In this document: positions 1 to 12,169 of the stretch, in pieces
Numbering within the stretch: position 1 is the stretch's first letter
Layout: each line of letters begins with the position of its first letter
Assembly: GCF_000002425.4 (NCBI RefSeq)
Contig: NC_037273.1
Coordinates: forward strand, 11,709,986 to 11,773,985
Direction of reading: 5' to 3'
Source of the DNA: Physcomitrium patens
Taxonomy: Eukaryota; Streptophyta; Bryopsida; Funariales; Funariaceae
DNA length: 64,000 nt
Program-made: the position numbers and the translations under genes
Notes under the pieces: generated by a model
The model's database searches: none
What the model was told of the DNA's origin: nothing
The model's input: only the letters and a program-made list of their open reading frames with translations

Positions 1-562
1 CTTATAGATCTAATACCAAACTTACAAAATTTTCTCATATAAATTATTTTTTTATTTTACAAAATTAGATTCACTAAAAACAATCCTAATTTTGCAAAGT
101 TCTTAAAAAATCAATACAAATTCAAATTGCCTAGAAGCAATGCTCAAAAAAATCTTTTAAAGTCTTCTTTCAAATTCTACTCTTTGATTTGTAGAAGAAT
201 CCCAAAGTTGTCATCGGTATGCAGTTTTGGTGCCTTAAGATCACATATCAATTCTAATTAGTAATTACTCCATTTTGGATATCAATTTTTATTTTCTCGA
301 GATAATTTTTGATAAAATCAACTTCTAACTCTCTCATTTATACGTCTACAGTCTTTGTTTTTTTAATCTATTTTTTTTATAGTCCTACAAAGTAAGTAGA
401 AGCTTACTTTGCAAAAAATTTAATATTTATATTTTTAATTTTACTACCTTTTGATTATTATCTATATTTTTAAGATAATATTTTACAATATTTTGAGATA
501 AGATCTTCTATAACATAATATTTTTTTATTCTTTTACTTATTAGTTATGTTATATCATAACA
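1..562 (+). repeat. Family T solo-LTR-like repeat, 3' part, cut by window start
   Basis: This is the 3' third of the non-coding repeat also present at 7772-9415 and 24451-26175. Shared blocks include the 'cctacaaagtaagtagaag' stretch near 385 and a terminal palindrome near 541-560. It ends in TAACA, a decayed form of a TG...CA terminus. It lies on the plus strand inside the minus-strand integrase region of element F, so it inserted into that element. It is very AT-rich and has no coding potential. Its 5' end is outside the window, so the target duplication cannot be checked. Confidence 0.7.
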
Positions 563-1346
563 ATATTCCTTCTAACTATTAATTTAAAGATGAAAAGCCA
601 AAGAGAGCTTTATATCCACTATTAGAATCTTGAAAATGATTTTCCAAAGTCTTGATACAAGTTGAGTCCTCTTTTTTGATATATTATCATGAGTCAATTT
701 ATGTTAGCAATAGATGTTGTCAAGAAAAAACTTAGCCATTTCTTCACCTATGATAGATTTTATATATGGTACAAAATATGCCATCTTAGTAAAATAATTT
801 ATTATTACAAATATAGAATCATACAAACCTGAGACTAAAAGATCCATGATAAAATCCATAGAAACAAAAGACCATAATTATTTTAAAATAGGTAATGGAA
901 TAGGTAATATGACAAGAAATATTTGATCTTAAATAAATGTCTTATGATTGTACAAAGTCATTGACTATCTTTTACATTTATGGCTATCAAAAATCTCTTG
1001 ATATTAGCTCTAAAATCTTATTGTATCCAAAATATTTTATTATTAGAAAGTCATAACAAGATTAAAAAAGACATAATTATGTTTTATCTTTTGGAATGTA
1101 TAATCATTCCTTGAAATAAAGTTGATTGTTCTTGAATTTAAACTTAGAAGTATCATGAGACTTAGAAGAATTATTCTTAATATTGTGAATATGAAAATCA
1201 GAGAATATATTTGATTGAACTTCTTTGAAAAAAGTTGAATCAATAATGAATGTTGATTTTATTGCTCAAAGATGAAAATGCTCCAAATTCAAGAGAATTA
1301 TTTTTTATTAATCAAAAGTTACATTTTTTTATTAAATATAATTTTT

Positions 1347-1402
<56 letters not shown>

Positions 1403-3354
1403 ATTAGATTAGAAGTACCTTCTAGATAATGATACTATTTTTGAATTGAATCCATAATTATAAGAAGCTTTTTATCTTAAATCTTATAATTAATCTTGGC
1501 TACTAAAAAGTTTTTGGAATGAAAAGCAAGTAGATGGAGCTTATGATTTGCTCCTATTTGTGACAAAATATTATCCAAAGCAAAATTAAATGCATTTATT
1601 TCTATGAATAATGCTTCAAAAAAGTCAATACAATACAAAATTGGCATATTAATAAATATAATTTTCAAGGCTACAAAAGATACTCCAACTTCTTTGCTCC
1701 ACTCAAGTTTGTCTTTATTAATGAAACTTATAAGATAAGTTATAACTTGGGAAAAGTTCTCAATGAAGCTTCAATAATAATTAAAAAATTCCGAAAACAT
1801 TTATACATCTTTGAATGTTTTTAGAATCTTCTAACCTATGTTAATATCGAACTTCTTAGGATCCATCATAAGACTATTGTTTGAGATGATGTATCCTAGG
1901 AAGTTAACTTAAGTAGTGTAAAATACACACTTTTCTATCTTAGCATATAATCTTCCATCTCTTTATTTTTGTAATATACAACAAACATGAACTTCATGCT
2001 CTTTTCTATTCTTCAAGTAGATTAAATTGACATTTGAATAATAAATGAAAAAATCATCAAAAAATTCATAAAAGACATAATTCATTAGATTTTGAAAAAC
2101 AACTAATGTATTTGTGATTCCAAAAGACATGACATTATGTTAAAAATATCTATACTTGGTTTAAAATATAATTTTCTATTTTTTTTTAATTCATACTAAG
2201 TTATATGTTCTTTTTAGATCTATTTTTATATAGATCTTTTCTTGATTTAATTGATTTAGAATTCTTGAAATTAAAGGTAGAGTATGCTTATTCTTGATAG
2301 TGATCTTGTTGAGTCCCTGATAGTCCATATATCTATAGAGATCCAACTTTTTTCTTCACAAGTAAGATAGAAGTTGTCATTAGAGATTTAGAATAGAATA
2401 TGAAGTTCTTAGCCAAATTTTCATCAATATATTCCTTGAATATAGTTAATTCATTTTAAAATATGCTATAAATTGGTATAAATGGTGGTTGAGCTTCTTC
2501 TTGAAGATTGATAGAATAATCATAGAGATGATGCTTTGGAAGAATATTTACATTCAATTTTTTAAAAATACTTTGATAATCTTGATTTTGGCTTACAATG
2601 CCACTTAAATTCTTTTTATTAATAATAGATATGGCATATATAGCAAAGTTGACCTTTTTTGTAACATGCATAAAAGCTCTTATATATATTAATAATAATT
2701 TGAATATATTGGTCTTATGGATTTTTACTTGCTTAGCAAAATCTTCAATAAAATTACAATAAAATCAAGGTTATAAGAAATCTAGTCTATTTAAGGATTA
2801 TAATTTTTTAGTCATAATAATCCTAAGATAATTAGATTAGAAGGAGATCTAATTATATTAAATATTATCATAATATTATAATCACTAGTTGTTACATCTT
2901 AAAGAATAATTTTATATATAATATCTCCAAAAGACAATAAATAATTATCTATTATTTTTACATGTACAGGTTTGGTTTTCTTAACTAAAGATATTTCTTA
3001 TTTTTTAATAAAGTCTTTGTCTATTATACAAGTTAAAATTATTGAATCTTATAAGTCTAAGACTTTGTGATTTTTTGGTTCTAAAAAAACTTCTATTATG
3101 AAATAAGATGAATGATCCAAGGAAAGAATAAGTTTCTTACTAGATATTATACCAAATTTCAACTACATGATCTTTATTATAGTTGGAGAAACTAATTTTT
3201 TAATACATTGTCATCTTTAGTAACCATGCTCCTCATTTTATGATTGCATTGATTCTTTGAACTATATTGAATGATGTCCTTAAGTTCTCAACAATATAGG
3301 TACAAACCTTCTTTGTGACGATAAGTCTTTTCTTATTTTCTAAGACGTTTTAAA
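563..3354 (-). pseudogene. Element F: decayed CR1 chromovirus gag C-term and pol (integrase to protease side)
   Basis: Read on the minus strand, this stretch holds a degraded Ty3/gypsy polyprotein. The gag zinc-knuckle region lies near 3230-3330, the protease and linker near 2890-3130, RT fingers near 2200-2670 (the 'LQEEAQPPF.PIY' block that precedes RT), RT palm and connection near 1800-2200, RNase H near 1477-1800 ('ALDNILSQIGANHKLHLLAFHSK' type block), and integrase down to 563. Every domain is broken by stops and frameshifts. Codons are shifted to A/T, consistent with long-term cytosine deamination. It is interrupted on the right by repeat Z and continues at 12170 (element G), where the gag sequence resumes almost exactly at the same point. 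No product is expected. Confidence 0.8.
1350..1397. repeat. (TA)n microsatellite
   Basis: Uninterrupted AT dinucleotide run of about 48 bp inside the decayed element F, between its RNase H and integrase regions. Confidence 0.95.
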
Positions 3355-3784
3355 TGTATTATTTTTGTAGTAGAGAGGATTTTTCTTAAAAAGACGATGG
3401 ACTTTTGGTTGTCACTAATTGCTCAACCAAGCTTTTAGATTAAAAAAAAAAAAAAAAAACAAAACAAAACAAAACAAAATAAAACAAAACAAAAGAAACA
3501 AACAAACAAAAATAAAAACAAACACCAAGTCTACAGATAAAATTATCTCTATAGAGGCAATTACATCAATACATGAGTCCTAAGTACCAAAGATCACCAA
3601 AAATGTGATAAAAATATTATAAAACCTTATATATCTTTAAAGTGAATTTTTTTCAAACTTCAATAACTCATATCTCAAGATTGAACCATCAAATCAAACC
3701 AAAATTTTACATGAAGTATTAATGTACTTTTAAAAACTATCACAATAAATTTCAATTGTAAATTTTTTACAAATCATGAGATAT
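3355..3784. repeat. Unclassified solo-LTR-like repeat Z, left part
   Basis: Begins TGTATT exactly where the minus-strand gag of element F breaks off. Its other half (11266-12169) ends AATACA, so the joined unit has TG...CA ends with a short inverted repeat and is about 1.33 kb after removing element A. It has no coding capacity. The placement as one inserted unit is inferred from the clean resumption of the gag sequence at 12170. A target duplication is not convincing. It could be a solo LTR or another non-autonomous element. Confidence 0.5.
3442..3526. repeat. A-rich (AAAAC)n simple repeat
   Basis: A 17-A run followed by repeated AAAAC/AAAC units, within repeat Z. Confidence 0.9.
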
Positions 3785-4330
3785 TATCACGGACATATAT
3801 TTATTATAATTGTTACCTAGATGATATGAATAGGTAGAAGCAGGTAAAAGTAGATTAATTTCAATATATCTTATAGAGAAGCTTTCTAGAAGCTTCATAG
3901 ACATTACTTTGATTTTACATGTGTTTATACTTCATAAGTAGGTTAGAAACTTAGTCAACAAGTTAACCACGTGCCACACATGTTGATAGCTTGCAGAATA
4001 AGCTAATTATGTAGTAATTAGAAAACTTTCCTTGTAAGTTAAGATACGTGTTGTGCAAAGTCAACACGTTTTTGGAGGTCCTATAAAACGTCACTACATA
4101 GCTCTTAGGTAGATAATATATATAGAGGCAAGAGTGAAGCCTTCTTCACTCTTGTCAATTCCTTTCTTACTTCTAGTCTAGTTTCAAGTGTCTCTAGTTT
4201 TCTTATCTTTTGGCAATAGCCATTCCAGTTTTTTTTTTAATATACATATTTGGTTATTTCTATTTTGTCATCTTTCTTTGAGAAAAGTCTCACTTGTTTA
4301 TTTATTTTTATCAAGTTTTTGTCCATGACA
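3785..4330 (+). repeat. 5' LTR of element A
   Basis: Starts TATCACGG (decayed TGTCACGG) and ends CCATGACA. It contains a TATA box at 4117-4124 and a predicted RNA start at A4148 (ACTCTTGTCAA, 4148-4158), 31 bp downstream of the TATA box. A 13-bp inverted repeat with a 4-nt loop surrounds the start. The U3 part has a three-unit heat-shock-type motif TTCTAGAAGCTTC at 3894-3906. The partner LTR is 10717-11265. Confidence 0.9.
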
Positions 4331-4332
4331 GA

Positions 4333-4343
4333 TTAATAAGAAT
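4333..4343 (+). promoter_or_regulatory. Candidate self-primer binding site, element A
   Basis: The 11 nt TTAATAAGAAT lie 2 nt after the LTR. The reverse complement of this LTR's predicted RNA 5' end (ACTCTTGTCAA) is TTGACAAGAGT. The site matches that at 8 of 11 positions, and all three differences are transitions typical of decay. There is no tRNA-like TGG at the LTR junction. Confidence 0.6.
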
Positions 4344-4420
4344 GCACTTACAACATCAAAGCTTTGTCTAATGTTAATTAAGAGTGGATTAATCTTTTCT
4401 CTTGATAAGACATAAGTGTA

Positions 4421-4448
4421 TTAGAAGTTGCGGATTACCCTCTTCTAA
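4421..4448 (+). other. Leader hairpin of element A
   Basis: TTAGAAG (4421-4427) pairs perfectly with CTTCTAA (4442-4448) around the 14-nt loop TTGCGGATTACCCT. The loop is identical on the coding strand to hairpin 1 of element B unit 1, while the stem differs by a compensated pair. It belongs to the repeated leader structure described for element B. Confidence 0.65.
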
Positions 4449-4542
4449 ACTGATATTGTCCTTAATATTTTCTTTATTCTCAAGTCATCTCTTCTATTTG
4501 TCTTGAGCAATATTAGACATCTTCTCTTTTTTAAGTGTTATC

Positions 4543-5582
4543 ATGGCAGAACTTGTTGAAATAAAGAATGCAATGGGATAAATGCAAGAACAATTGAGGA
4601 AGTTAATGCTTGTAATGCATCAACTCAATTTACTCCTACAAAGAGCAACAAGATTGGCAGGAAGTAAAGATATAGAAATGATTGGAGCTGCTTCAACATC
4701 TGCACTAAATCACGTCACTTCTCGTATAGTAGAGCGTCCTTCCAATGTTCGAGAAACTAGAAATACCCTACACAAGATGTTTGATGGTACCAAATCAAAG
4801 TTTAGAAGATTTATCAATCAAATATAAATTGTAATTGAACTTCAATCCCAAAGTTATCCAATTCAAAGATCGCAAGTTAGATTCATTGATATACTTTTTT
4901 AAAATTCAGCATTATCATGGTTTTTATCTTTTTTTGAATGATGAGATTCAATATTAGATAATCTAGAGGCTTTTTAGGCAAAGTTTCCATCCATGTAAGA
5001 AGAACATGATGCAATTCATGTTGCAACCAATAAGATCTGTATTTTGTAACAAGGTAATCGATCAGTAATATTATATGCTTCACAGTTTTGATAACTTGTA
5101 ATTGATATCAAGTAAGATGATGCTGCACTTGTTAGCCAATTTCTCTATAGATTACAATATAAGGTAAAAAAAATTAATGCTCAACTTACTTGATCCTCAA
5201 ACAATGAGTCAAGCAATTAACTTTGCACTGAAGTATGACAATCGTCTTTTTGAATTTTGATCTGAGAATCGTTCAAGTGGACCTCAACGTTACTATAATT
5301 CAATGGCAATACCAACATCTCTTCAATACATATATTCGAAAGTAGAAGATATGCAAATTAATGTGATATGTTTCAAACCTCTTACTGAGCAAGAAAAGAC
5401 TTGTCGTCGTCAAGAAGGATTGTGCTTATATTATGGAAAACGTAAGCACACTACTCAATATTGTCCAAAGAAGCGATGCAACCATAAAATGAGGAGTATG
5501 GATATCAAAGAAGATAGTATGTCGAAAACAAATTTGTCCAGCTATAATAGGGACCGTGCGGCTGGAACCTTGTACAACACCT
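4543..5582 (+). pseudogene. Decayed gag of element A
   Basis: Nucleocapsid/capsid precursor of a chromovirus. The likely start is the ATG at 4543 (MAELVEIKNAMG), followed by a stop at 4579. The capsid block 'MFDGTKSKFRRFINQI' near 4780 corresponds to 'KFDGTHSKFRGFINQI' in elements C and D. A zinc-knuckle block near 5420-5475 (C-L-Y-Y-G...H...YC) has lost one cysteine to tyrosine, which should abolish zinc binding. The frame ends at a TAG before the protease in a different frame, as in the related elements. Several frameshifts and stops leave no product. Confidence 0.75.
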
Positions 5583-8500
5583 AGTGAAGGTCCTATTCTC
5601 TCTTGAGAACCCTCTCCTTGTTTTACGATAAATATCATTTTAGGACCTAAACATCACAAAGCCTATGCCTTGTTAGATTCAGGGGCCTCAGCATGTTTCT
5701 TAGATGAAGAATTTGCTAAAAGACAAAGCATACTATTAGTGAAGAAAACTAAACCTGTTCATATAGAAGTCATAGATAGGTTGTCTGTTGTCTTCAAAAG
5801 ATATTACTCATGAAATCTTTCCTATAGAAGTAGCAACTAATGGTTATAGTAGCTTTATAATATTTAATATTATTAAATCTCTCTCTAATCTAATTATTTT
5901 AGATTTATCATGATAAGAAAAATATAATCCTAAAATAGATTGGACTTCTCATAGTCTTGACTTTTTTGAAAGTATAACTAAGAGCATAGTTAATCAAGTA
6001 GAAAGTCATAAGTCTAGTACAATTAAATCTATATTTGTAGATGCAAGAGCTTTCTTGCATGCTGCATAAGAAGGATCTCCTTATGTCATTTATGCCACAC
6101 CTATTTCTATTAGTGGAAAAACTTCAAGTGACATTCCAAGCCAATATCAAGATTTTCAAGATATATTTGAGAAGAAAAATGCAGATACTTTTCTGAAACA
6201 TCGTTTCTATCACTGCTCAATTGACCTTCAAGAAGGAGGACAACCACCATTTGGATTAGTCTACAATTTATCACAAAATGAGTTGGCTAAACTCAAGGAG
6301 TATATTAAAGAAAATCTAGTCAAAAACTTCACATGCCATTCCAAATCTCGAGCAAGAGCTCGAATTTTATTTATAAAGAAAAAAGATAGATCATTGCAGA
6401 TGTGTGTCGATTATCGAGGACTCAATAAAATCACCATCAAGAATAGATATCCACTACCTTTGATATTTAGACTCCTCGATCAGTTGAATCAAGCTAAGAT
6501 CTATACAAAAATAGATCTACGAGGAGCATACAATCTGGTATGCATCAAAGAAAGAGATGAATGCAAGACTGCGTTTCAAACAAGGTATGGACATTTCGAA
6601 TACAACGTCATGCCTTTTGGACTTATAAATGCACCAATATTATTCGAACATCTAATGAATGATGTCTTTCAGGAGTTTTTAGATGATTTTATTGTTTGTT
6701 ACCTAGACAACATCTTAATCTATTCTAAGAATACAGAAGAATATAAACTTCATGTTTATCATGTATTATAAAACTAAGAGACGCGAGATTCTATGTCAAG
6801 ATAGGAAAGTGTATATTTTACACTACTTAAGTCAATTTCTTAAGATATATCATTTCAAATGATAGACTTATAATAGATCCTAAGAAAGTTTAAGCTATTA
6901 TAGATTGAAAGATCCCAAAAATGGAAAGAAATGTCGAATATTTTTTGAGATTTCCTAACTACTATTAGATCTTCATCAAAGATTGCTCTCAAGTTGCCAC
7001 TCCATTTACACATTTGACTTGTAAAGACAAACTTCAATAGAGCATCTTCATCTTTGAGCAATGAAATCATTACTAACTATTGATTCAACTTTCATTAAGT
7101 AAGTTCAGTCAAGTATGTCTTCTAATCTTCTTATTTATAATATTAAGAAAAATCCTTTAAAGTCTCATGTTACTTCAAAGTTTGAATTCAAGAACAATCT
7201 ACTATATTTTGAGGGACGCATATATGTTCCAGAAGATGAAGCTCAATTATGTGTTCTTCAAGCTCATCAATACTTTTCAGTGGCATGACATTTTAAGTAC
7301 AATAAAACTTTGGAATTAATATCCAAGGATTTTTGGTGGCTCCAAATGTGGAAGGCAGTCAAAGATTTTGTACAATCTTGTGATGTTTGCTTAAAATCAA
7401 AAACTTCTCGTCATCGATCTTACAGACTTCTTCAGCCATTACCCATTTTAGAACAACCATGGTCTTTTGTTTCTATGGATTTCATCACGGATCTTTAAAT
7501 CTCAAGTTCTTATAACTTTATATTCATGATAGTAGATCGTTTTACCAAGATAGCATATTTTGTACCATGTACAAAATCTATTACATGTGAAGAAATAGCT
7601 AAGCTCTTTCTTAAAAATATCTATTGCTATTATGAATTATCCAAGGATATTATATCAGACAGGAGAACCCAATTTATATGAAGCTTTTGGAAGACTCTTT
7701 TCAAGATTCTAAAAGTGGATATAAAACTATCTATGGAATTCCATCCTCAAACTAATTGACAAATAGAGCGTTGTCGTAGTATGTGAAGTCTTACTTGAGA
7801 ATGCTTTCAGTACTTGGCTATAGAAAGAAGAATAGAAATTACAATAACAAAACCCTAATTCTAATAGAATACTAACAATGCTCTAATTGGACTACAATAA
7901 TGCTAAACAAGCTTAATCAAATTCAAAGAAACCTCAAAGAAATTTCAAAGAAATAATAAGAAATCTTAAAGAAATATTAGAATAATCACAAATATCTCTC
8001 AAATATATCTCAAATCAATCTTAATTTAATCCTAGTTAAAATCCTATTAGACTTCATTCAAACTTTAGGCCAAAATTAATTAAATCTTAAATCCTAAATA
8101 AATCCTAATAAAACCCTAAACCAAATCCTAAGTAAATCCTAAATCCTAAATCAAATCCTAACTAAATTCTAAACCCTAAATCAAACCTTAAACCAAACCC
8201 TAATCCAAACCCTAAATTCTAAACCAAATCCTAAATCAAATCTTAACCAAACTTTAAACAAATCCTAAATCCTAAATCCTAAATAAAATCCTAAATCAAA
8301 TGCTAACCAAATCCTAAACAAATCCTATCCAAATCCTAACCCTAAACCAATTCCTAACCAAACCCTAGTAATTCCTACAATAGATTTAAACCTCAATAAT
8401 TAATGAATAAACCGTTGATCTTAACTCAAATTTTTCACACTTCTTAAAAACTAAGTTGAAAACAATCACTAAAATTTTGAAAAGGATCCGAATTACCAAT

Positions 8501-10150
8501 TAGGCGAGAACCTCAAAAACGTGCTCAAGTATTAATTGGCCTCCTTCTCCAACCTTAATACCAATCTTCTAGAGCTAATATCTCTCTTTTGCACAATTCG
8601 ATTGATCTCAAAATTCTCATACACATAGAAAAATAAGTCTAATATCCTCTTATATAAGTTTCATTCCAATCCTACTAGTAGATTGCAAGAAATCTTAAAA
8701 ATCCCCACTAGTCCTAAAATTCTACTTTCTGAGACCTTGACCCACTTAAACCTTAATATCCTTCAATTTAACCGTTAGATCGAGCTCAAATTCACATTAC
8801 ATATTAAACACAACTATAACCATAAATCCAAAAAATTTCATCCATAGATCTATTACAACATCCTTGAAATCACCCAAAACGTAAATCCTATTTTATTTCA
8901 CAAAATCTAAGTCATCCAAAATAAACCTTGACTTTGCAAAGCTCTTACAAAGTCATAACAACTCCATATCATCCAAAATCAATGCCCATAAAAACCTTAT
9001 TTAATCTTCTATCAAACTCTACTCTCCAATTTGCCAAAGTATTTGGTAATCTCTCGGAGTCGTCATCAAGACTCGGTTTTGTGCCTCAGGGTCTGATTTC
9101 GACCCTAGTTCATAACCGGCCCTCTCTGGGAATCAACATCTAATTTTTCTAAGTAATTTTTACTAGAATTTACTCTTAAATTCCTCCTAAAGATGTCTAT
9201 ATCATTTATTTTTCCAATCTACCTTATTTTGCCTTATTTTTGGCCCTACAAAGTAAGTAGAAGCTACTTTTCTAAAAAAGGTAGCATTACTACGAAAAGA
9301 TTTATTACCTCCCTATCTTTTATTCATATTTTTCTTCTTTATCTTTTAACTTGACTCTTTTATAATAAAATCCATATTATCATCTTTCACCATATAGTCA
9401 TGTTACAACATGATAGTAGGTTAATCACATTTTGGAGTAATATTTAAGATGTATTATCAACTACCAACAAGATGATTGGACAACTCTTTTGCCATTGGCA
9501 GAGTTTGTTTATAATCACACGGTACATTTTTCTACAAAATAAACACCTTTCTTTGCCAATTATGGTTATCATCCATGACTTGATACTTTTAACTTTTCAA
9601 AAGCTGATTATCATGTGGCAAAAGATTTAGCAAATCATTTATTAGAGCTATATGTAACAATGAAGGCACAGTTAAAAGAAGTTCAAGAACAACAAAAGAT
9701 CAATGCGGATGTCTATCAAAAGGAACAACCACCATTTCACATGGGTGACAAGGTATGATTACTTTGTCGTAATATTAAGATCACTCGTCCTTGGACTATC
9801 GAGGCTTGGACTATTTTCTATTTCTGTACAAATCAATCTAGTTGCATATCATTTATACCTACCAGAGTCAATGAAAATTCATCCAATATTCCACATGTCT
9901 CTTTTTTAACCATACAAGATAGTAGACATATCAAAAAGAAGACAAGCTCTACCTCCTCTTATAGAAGTGGATAATAATGAAGAGTTGGAAGTCGAAGAAG
10001 TCTTAGATTCAAGGCGGCACCAAAATAAATTAGAATATCTTGTCCATTAGTATGGATATGATATTAGTGAATGCCTATGGGAGCCAATAAAAAAATCTTA
10101 CAAATGCAACAAAGGCAGTAGAGGCTTTTCATTTATGACATCCATCAAAA
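5583..10150 (+). pseudogene. Decayed pol of element A (PR, RT, INT, C-terminal chromodomain), split by T repeat
   Basis: The protease active-site block 'LDSGASACFLDEEF' lies near 5665-5720. RT runs from about 6230 and is open over 6283-6771, with 'VDYRGLNK', 'YPLPL', '[10 protein letters not shown]', 'MPFGL' and a YLDN in place of the catalytic YLDD, so a catalytic aspartate is lost. After about 7030 the sequence jumps from the RT connection ('LTCKDKLQ') to the pre-integrase linker, so RNase H is missing. The integrase zinc region (C-D-V-C near 7380) and the 'MDFITDL' catalytic block follow. The T repeat 7772-9415 interrupts after the third catalytic block region. The rest resumes at 9416 and reaches a chromodomain-like block near 9970-10130. 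Not functional. Confidence 0.8.
7772..9415 (+). repeat. Family T solo-LTR-like repeat with telomere-like motifs (copy 2)
   Basis: Starts TGTCGTA and ends ...ACAACATGATA, about 1.64 kb, inserted in the integrase of element A. It aligns end to end with 24451-26175. A central stretch (about 8068-8370) is built of CCCTAAA/CCTAAAT/CCTAACC-type heptamers, a degenerate plant-telomere-like array. It carries no coding frames. Terminal TG...(C)A and the lack of internal pol suggest a solo LTR. Flanks GCGT and GTAG are not a clean duplication, so the mechanism is unproven. Confidence 0.7.
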
Positions 10151-10253
10151 TTAAGATGATATCCTTTTCTATAAAAGAAATAAGATCTAGGCAAGATAAT
10201 ATTCTACTTTCAATCTTTGTTTGTAGTTTCTTTGTAGTTGTGATGCTAAAGAG

Positions 10254-10676
10254 ATAGAGAACCAATAATTAGCGGATTTGATTCAAGAGCCTTCATTTGC
10301 TGACATGCTAGACAAGACATTACGATTGTCACAACCTTCAAGATAATGCAATCGAGATGAAGATCCTCAAGAACGACATATTTTTCCTTGAATAGATGGC
10401 GAGATATAATACGTTTGGTATCACGACCTTTGAAGGGACTCCCAATGTTTTGTGATTTTATTAGAGGTAGGAACAACTCTTGATAGTGTTTCAAATATTT
10501 TATTTGAAAGAAATTACAAAGGCTTCAACAACGATCAAATAATTGGGTGGTCTTCCTGCCTTCATTTGGGACACTATTGATGGTTGAAAGGCCCTATCAA
10601 TCATCTTCGATGAGAACAAAAATCAAAGTATGTTGCAAATATAATTCATCACATCTTGAACTTCCTTGATATGTGA
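10254..10676 (+). pseudogene. Decayed 3' accessory ORF of element A
   Basis: A 423-nt frame lies between the chromodomain and the polypurine tract. It is homologous to 22949-23371 and 29052-29474, which are exactly the same length. The start codon is ATA here (ATG in the other copies), and several stops interrupt it. Its C-terminal block (GHYWWLKGPINHL, near 10575-10620) is the decayed version of the motif GHYRWL..GP.NHL found in all copies. Function unknown. It is not part of the standard gypsy gene set. Confidence 0.65.
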
Positions 10677-10716
10677 TCACCGCTCTTCATGGAACTCGTC
10701 CTTAGAAGAGAGGTAA

Positions 10717-11265
10717 TGTCATGGACATATATTTATTGTAATTTTTATTTAGATGATATGAATAGGTAGAAGTAGGTAAAGGTAGATTAATTTTAGAATA
10801 TCTTCTAGAGAAGCTTCTTAAAAGCTTTATAGATGCTGCTTTGACTTTACGTGTATTTATCCTTGATTGGTAGGTTAGAAAATTGGTCAACAAGTTAATC
10901 ACGTGCCACATATGTTGATAGCTTGTAGAACAAGCTAACTATGTGGCACTCACACAGAAAACTTGCCTTGCAAGTTAAGATACATGTTGTTCAAAGTCAA
11001 CACGTTTTTAGAGGTCCTATAGAATGTTGCTACATAGCTCCTAGGTAGATAGTATATATAGAAGTAAGAGTGAAGCCTTCTTCACTCTTGTCAAATCCTT
11101 TCTTACTTCTAGTCTAGTTTCAACGGTCTCTAGTTTTCTTGTCTTTTGACAATAGCCATTCTAGTTTCTTTCTTATTATACATATTTAGTTATTTCTATT
11201 TTTTATCTTTCTTTCAGAAAAGTCTTACTTGTTTATTTTCTTTTATCAAGTTCTTATCTATGACA
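10717..11265 (+). repeat. 3' LTR of element A
   Basis: Starts TGTCATGG after the purine-rich tract and ends TATGACA. It is followed by GATAT, matching the 5 bp before the 5' LTR. It is the same length and structure as 3785-4330 apart from scattered substitutions. Confidence 0.9.
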
Positions 11266-12169
11266 GATATTGCTAAAATCCTAACAATAACTTCAAATCC
11301 TTGCTTACATATATCCATATGCAATTTTTTTCATAACTCACAAATTAATTACTCAAATACCATAAAACTTTGATTTATAGCTTTTTAATCTAATAAGACA
11401 CACTTTTAGAAATTTTGAGCCAAAAATTCATTCAAAAACTCAAGATATGGCTCCGACTATTACTATCAATGAAACATCTCACTTACTGCATTTGAATTAC
11501 ATGTGCTATCTTCAATGCTCTAAAACTTTTTCATAAAAACTCTAAATACAAAAATTCCTTCACAAAAGATGTAGATCTTAAAATCATCTTTATAACTGCT
11601 TTTTTTGATTTCCAAAATCTATCATGAAACTCCTTATATTCTCAAATGAAAAATAGTGTATCTTAAAAAGACACCTTAACTTCAAACGGCTATAACTTCA
11701 TTATCCTAATTCCAAATCCTCTAAAATTTGTACACAAATTGTAACTAAAATCCTAAAATTTATAATTCTTGCTTTTGATTTTCAAAATGATCTTTTTAAA
11801 GTCATTGAAATCTTTGTTATGGTCATAGACATCCTGTTGAATGCCTATTAGGTATGGCCTTCAACCAATATGATGAAAATCTTTATCCTTAGCCTTCATC
11901 CATCTATACCTTACTTTCATCCCTCTAAGTAAGTTTCTTAGAGGTTTAGATCTTCATCTTTGAATCCCAATCTTTTTCTTAAATTTTATACTAATATCTA
12001 AATATTATATAATTTAAATACTATAATCAATATAAATAAATATCAAAATAAATTTTCTTATATCAACTCTTTTTAAATTAATCTACTAACCACTCTAAAA
12101 TACATCAATACTTATAAATATATTATACATTTTAGTTAATTTTTATATATTATAAATAATTACAATACA
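11266..12169. repeat. Unclassified solo-LTR-like repeat Z, right part
   Basis: Continuation of 3355-3784 after removal of element A and one GATAT copy. It is AT-rich and non-coding, and has loosely repeated phrases ('ctataacttcat', 'tcctaaaatttat'). It ends AATACA at 12169, where minus-strand gag homology resumes. No gene is visible in it. Confidence 0.5.

Larger units (their letters stand above)
3785..11265 (+). mobile_element. Element A: complete but decayed CR1 chromovirus with nested T insertion
   Basis: Bounded by two LTRs of 546 and 549 bp in the same orientation and by an identical 5-bp target duplication GATAT at 3780-3784 and 11266-11270. In order it has the LTR, a self-complementary primer site, a structured leader, gag, protease, RT, integrase, chromodomain-type C-terminus, a small 3' ORF, a purine-rich tract (10703-10716) and the LTR. 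About 5.8 kb is its own sequence. A T repeat (7772-9415) interrupts the integrase, and the RNase H region appears deleted near 7030. All frames carry stops. It sits inside repeat Z. Confidence 0.9.

Noticed and set aside
8068..8370. Interstitial telomere array marking an ancient chromosome fusion
   Set aside because: The same CCCTAAA-like pattern occurs at the homologous position in other copies of the T repeat, so it belongs to the element.
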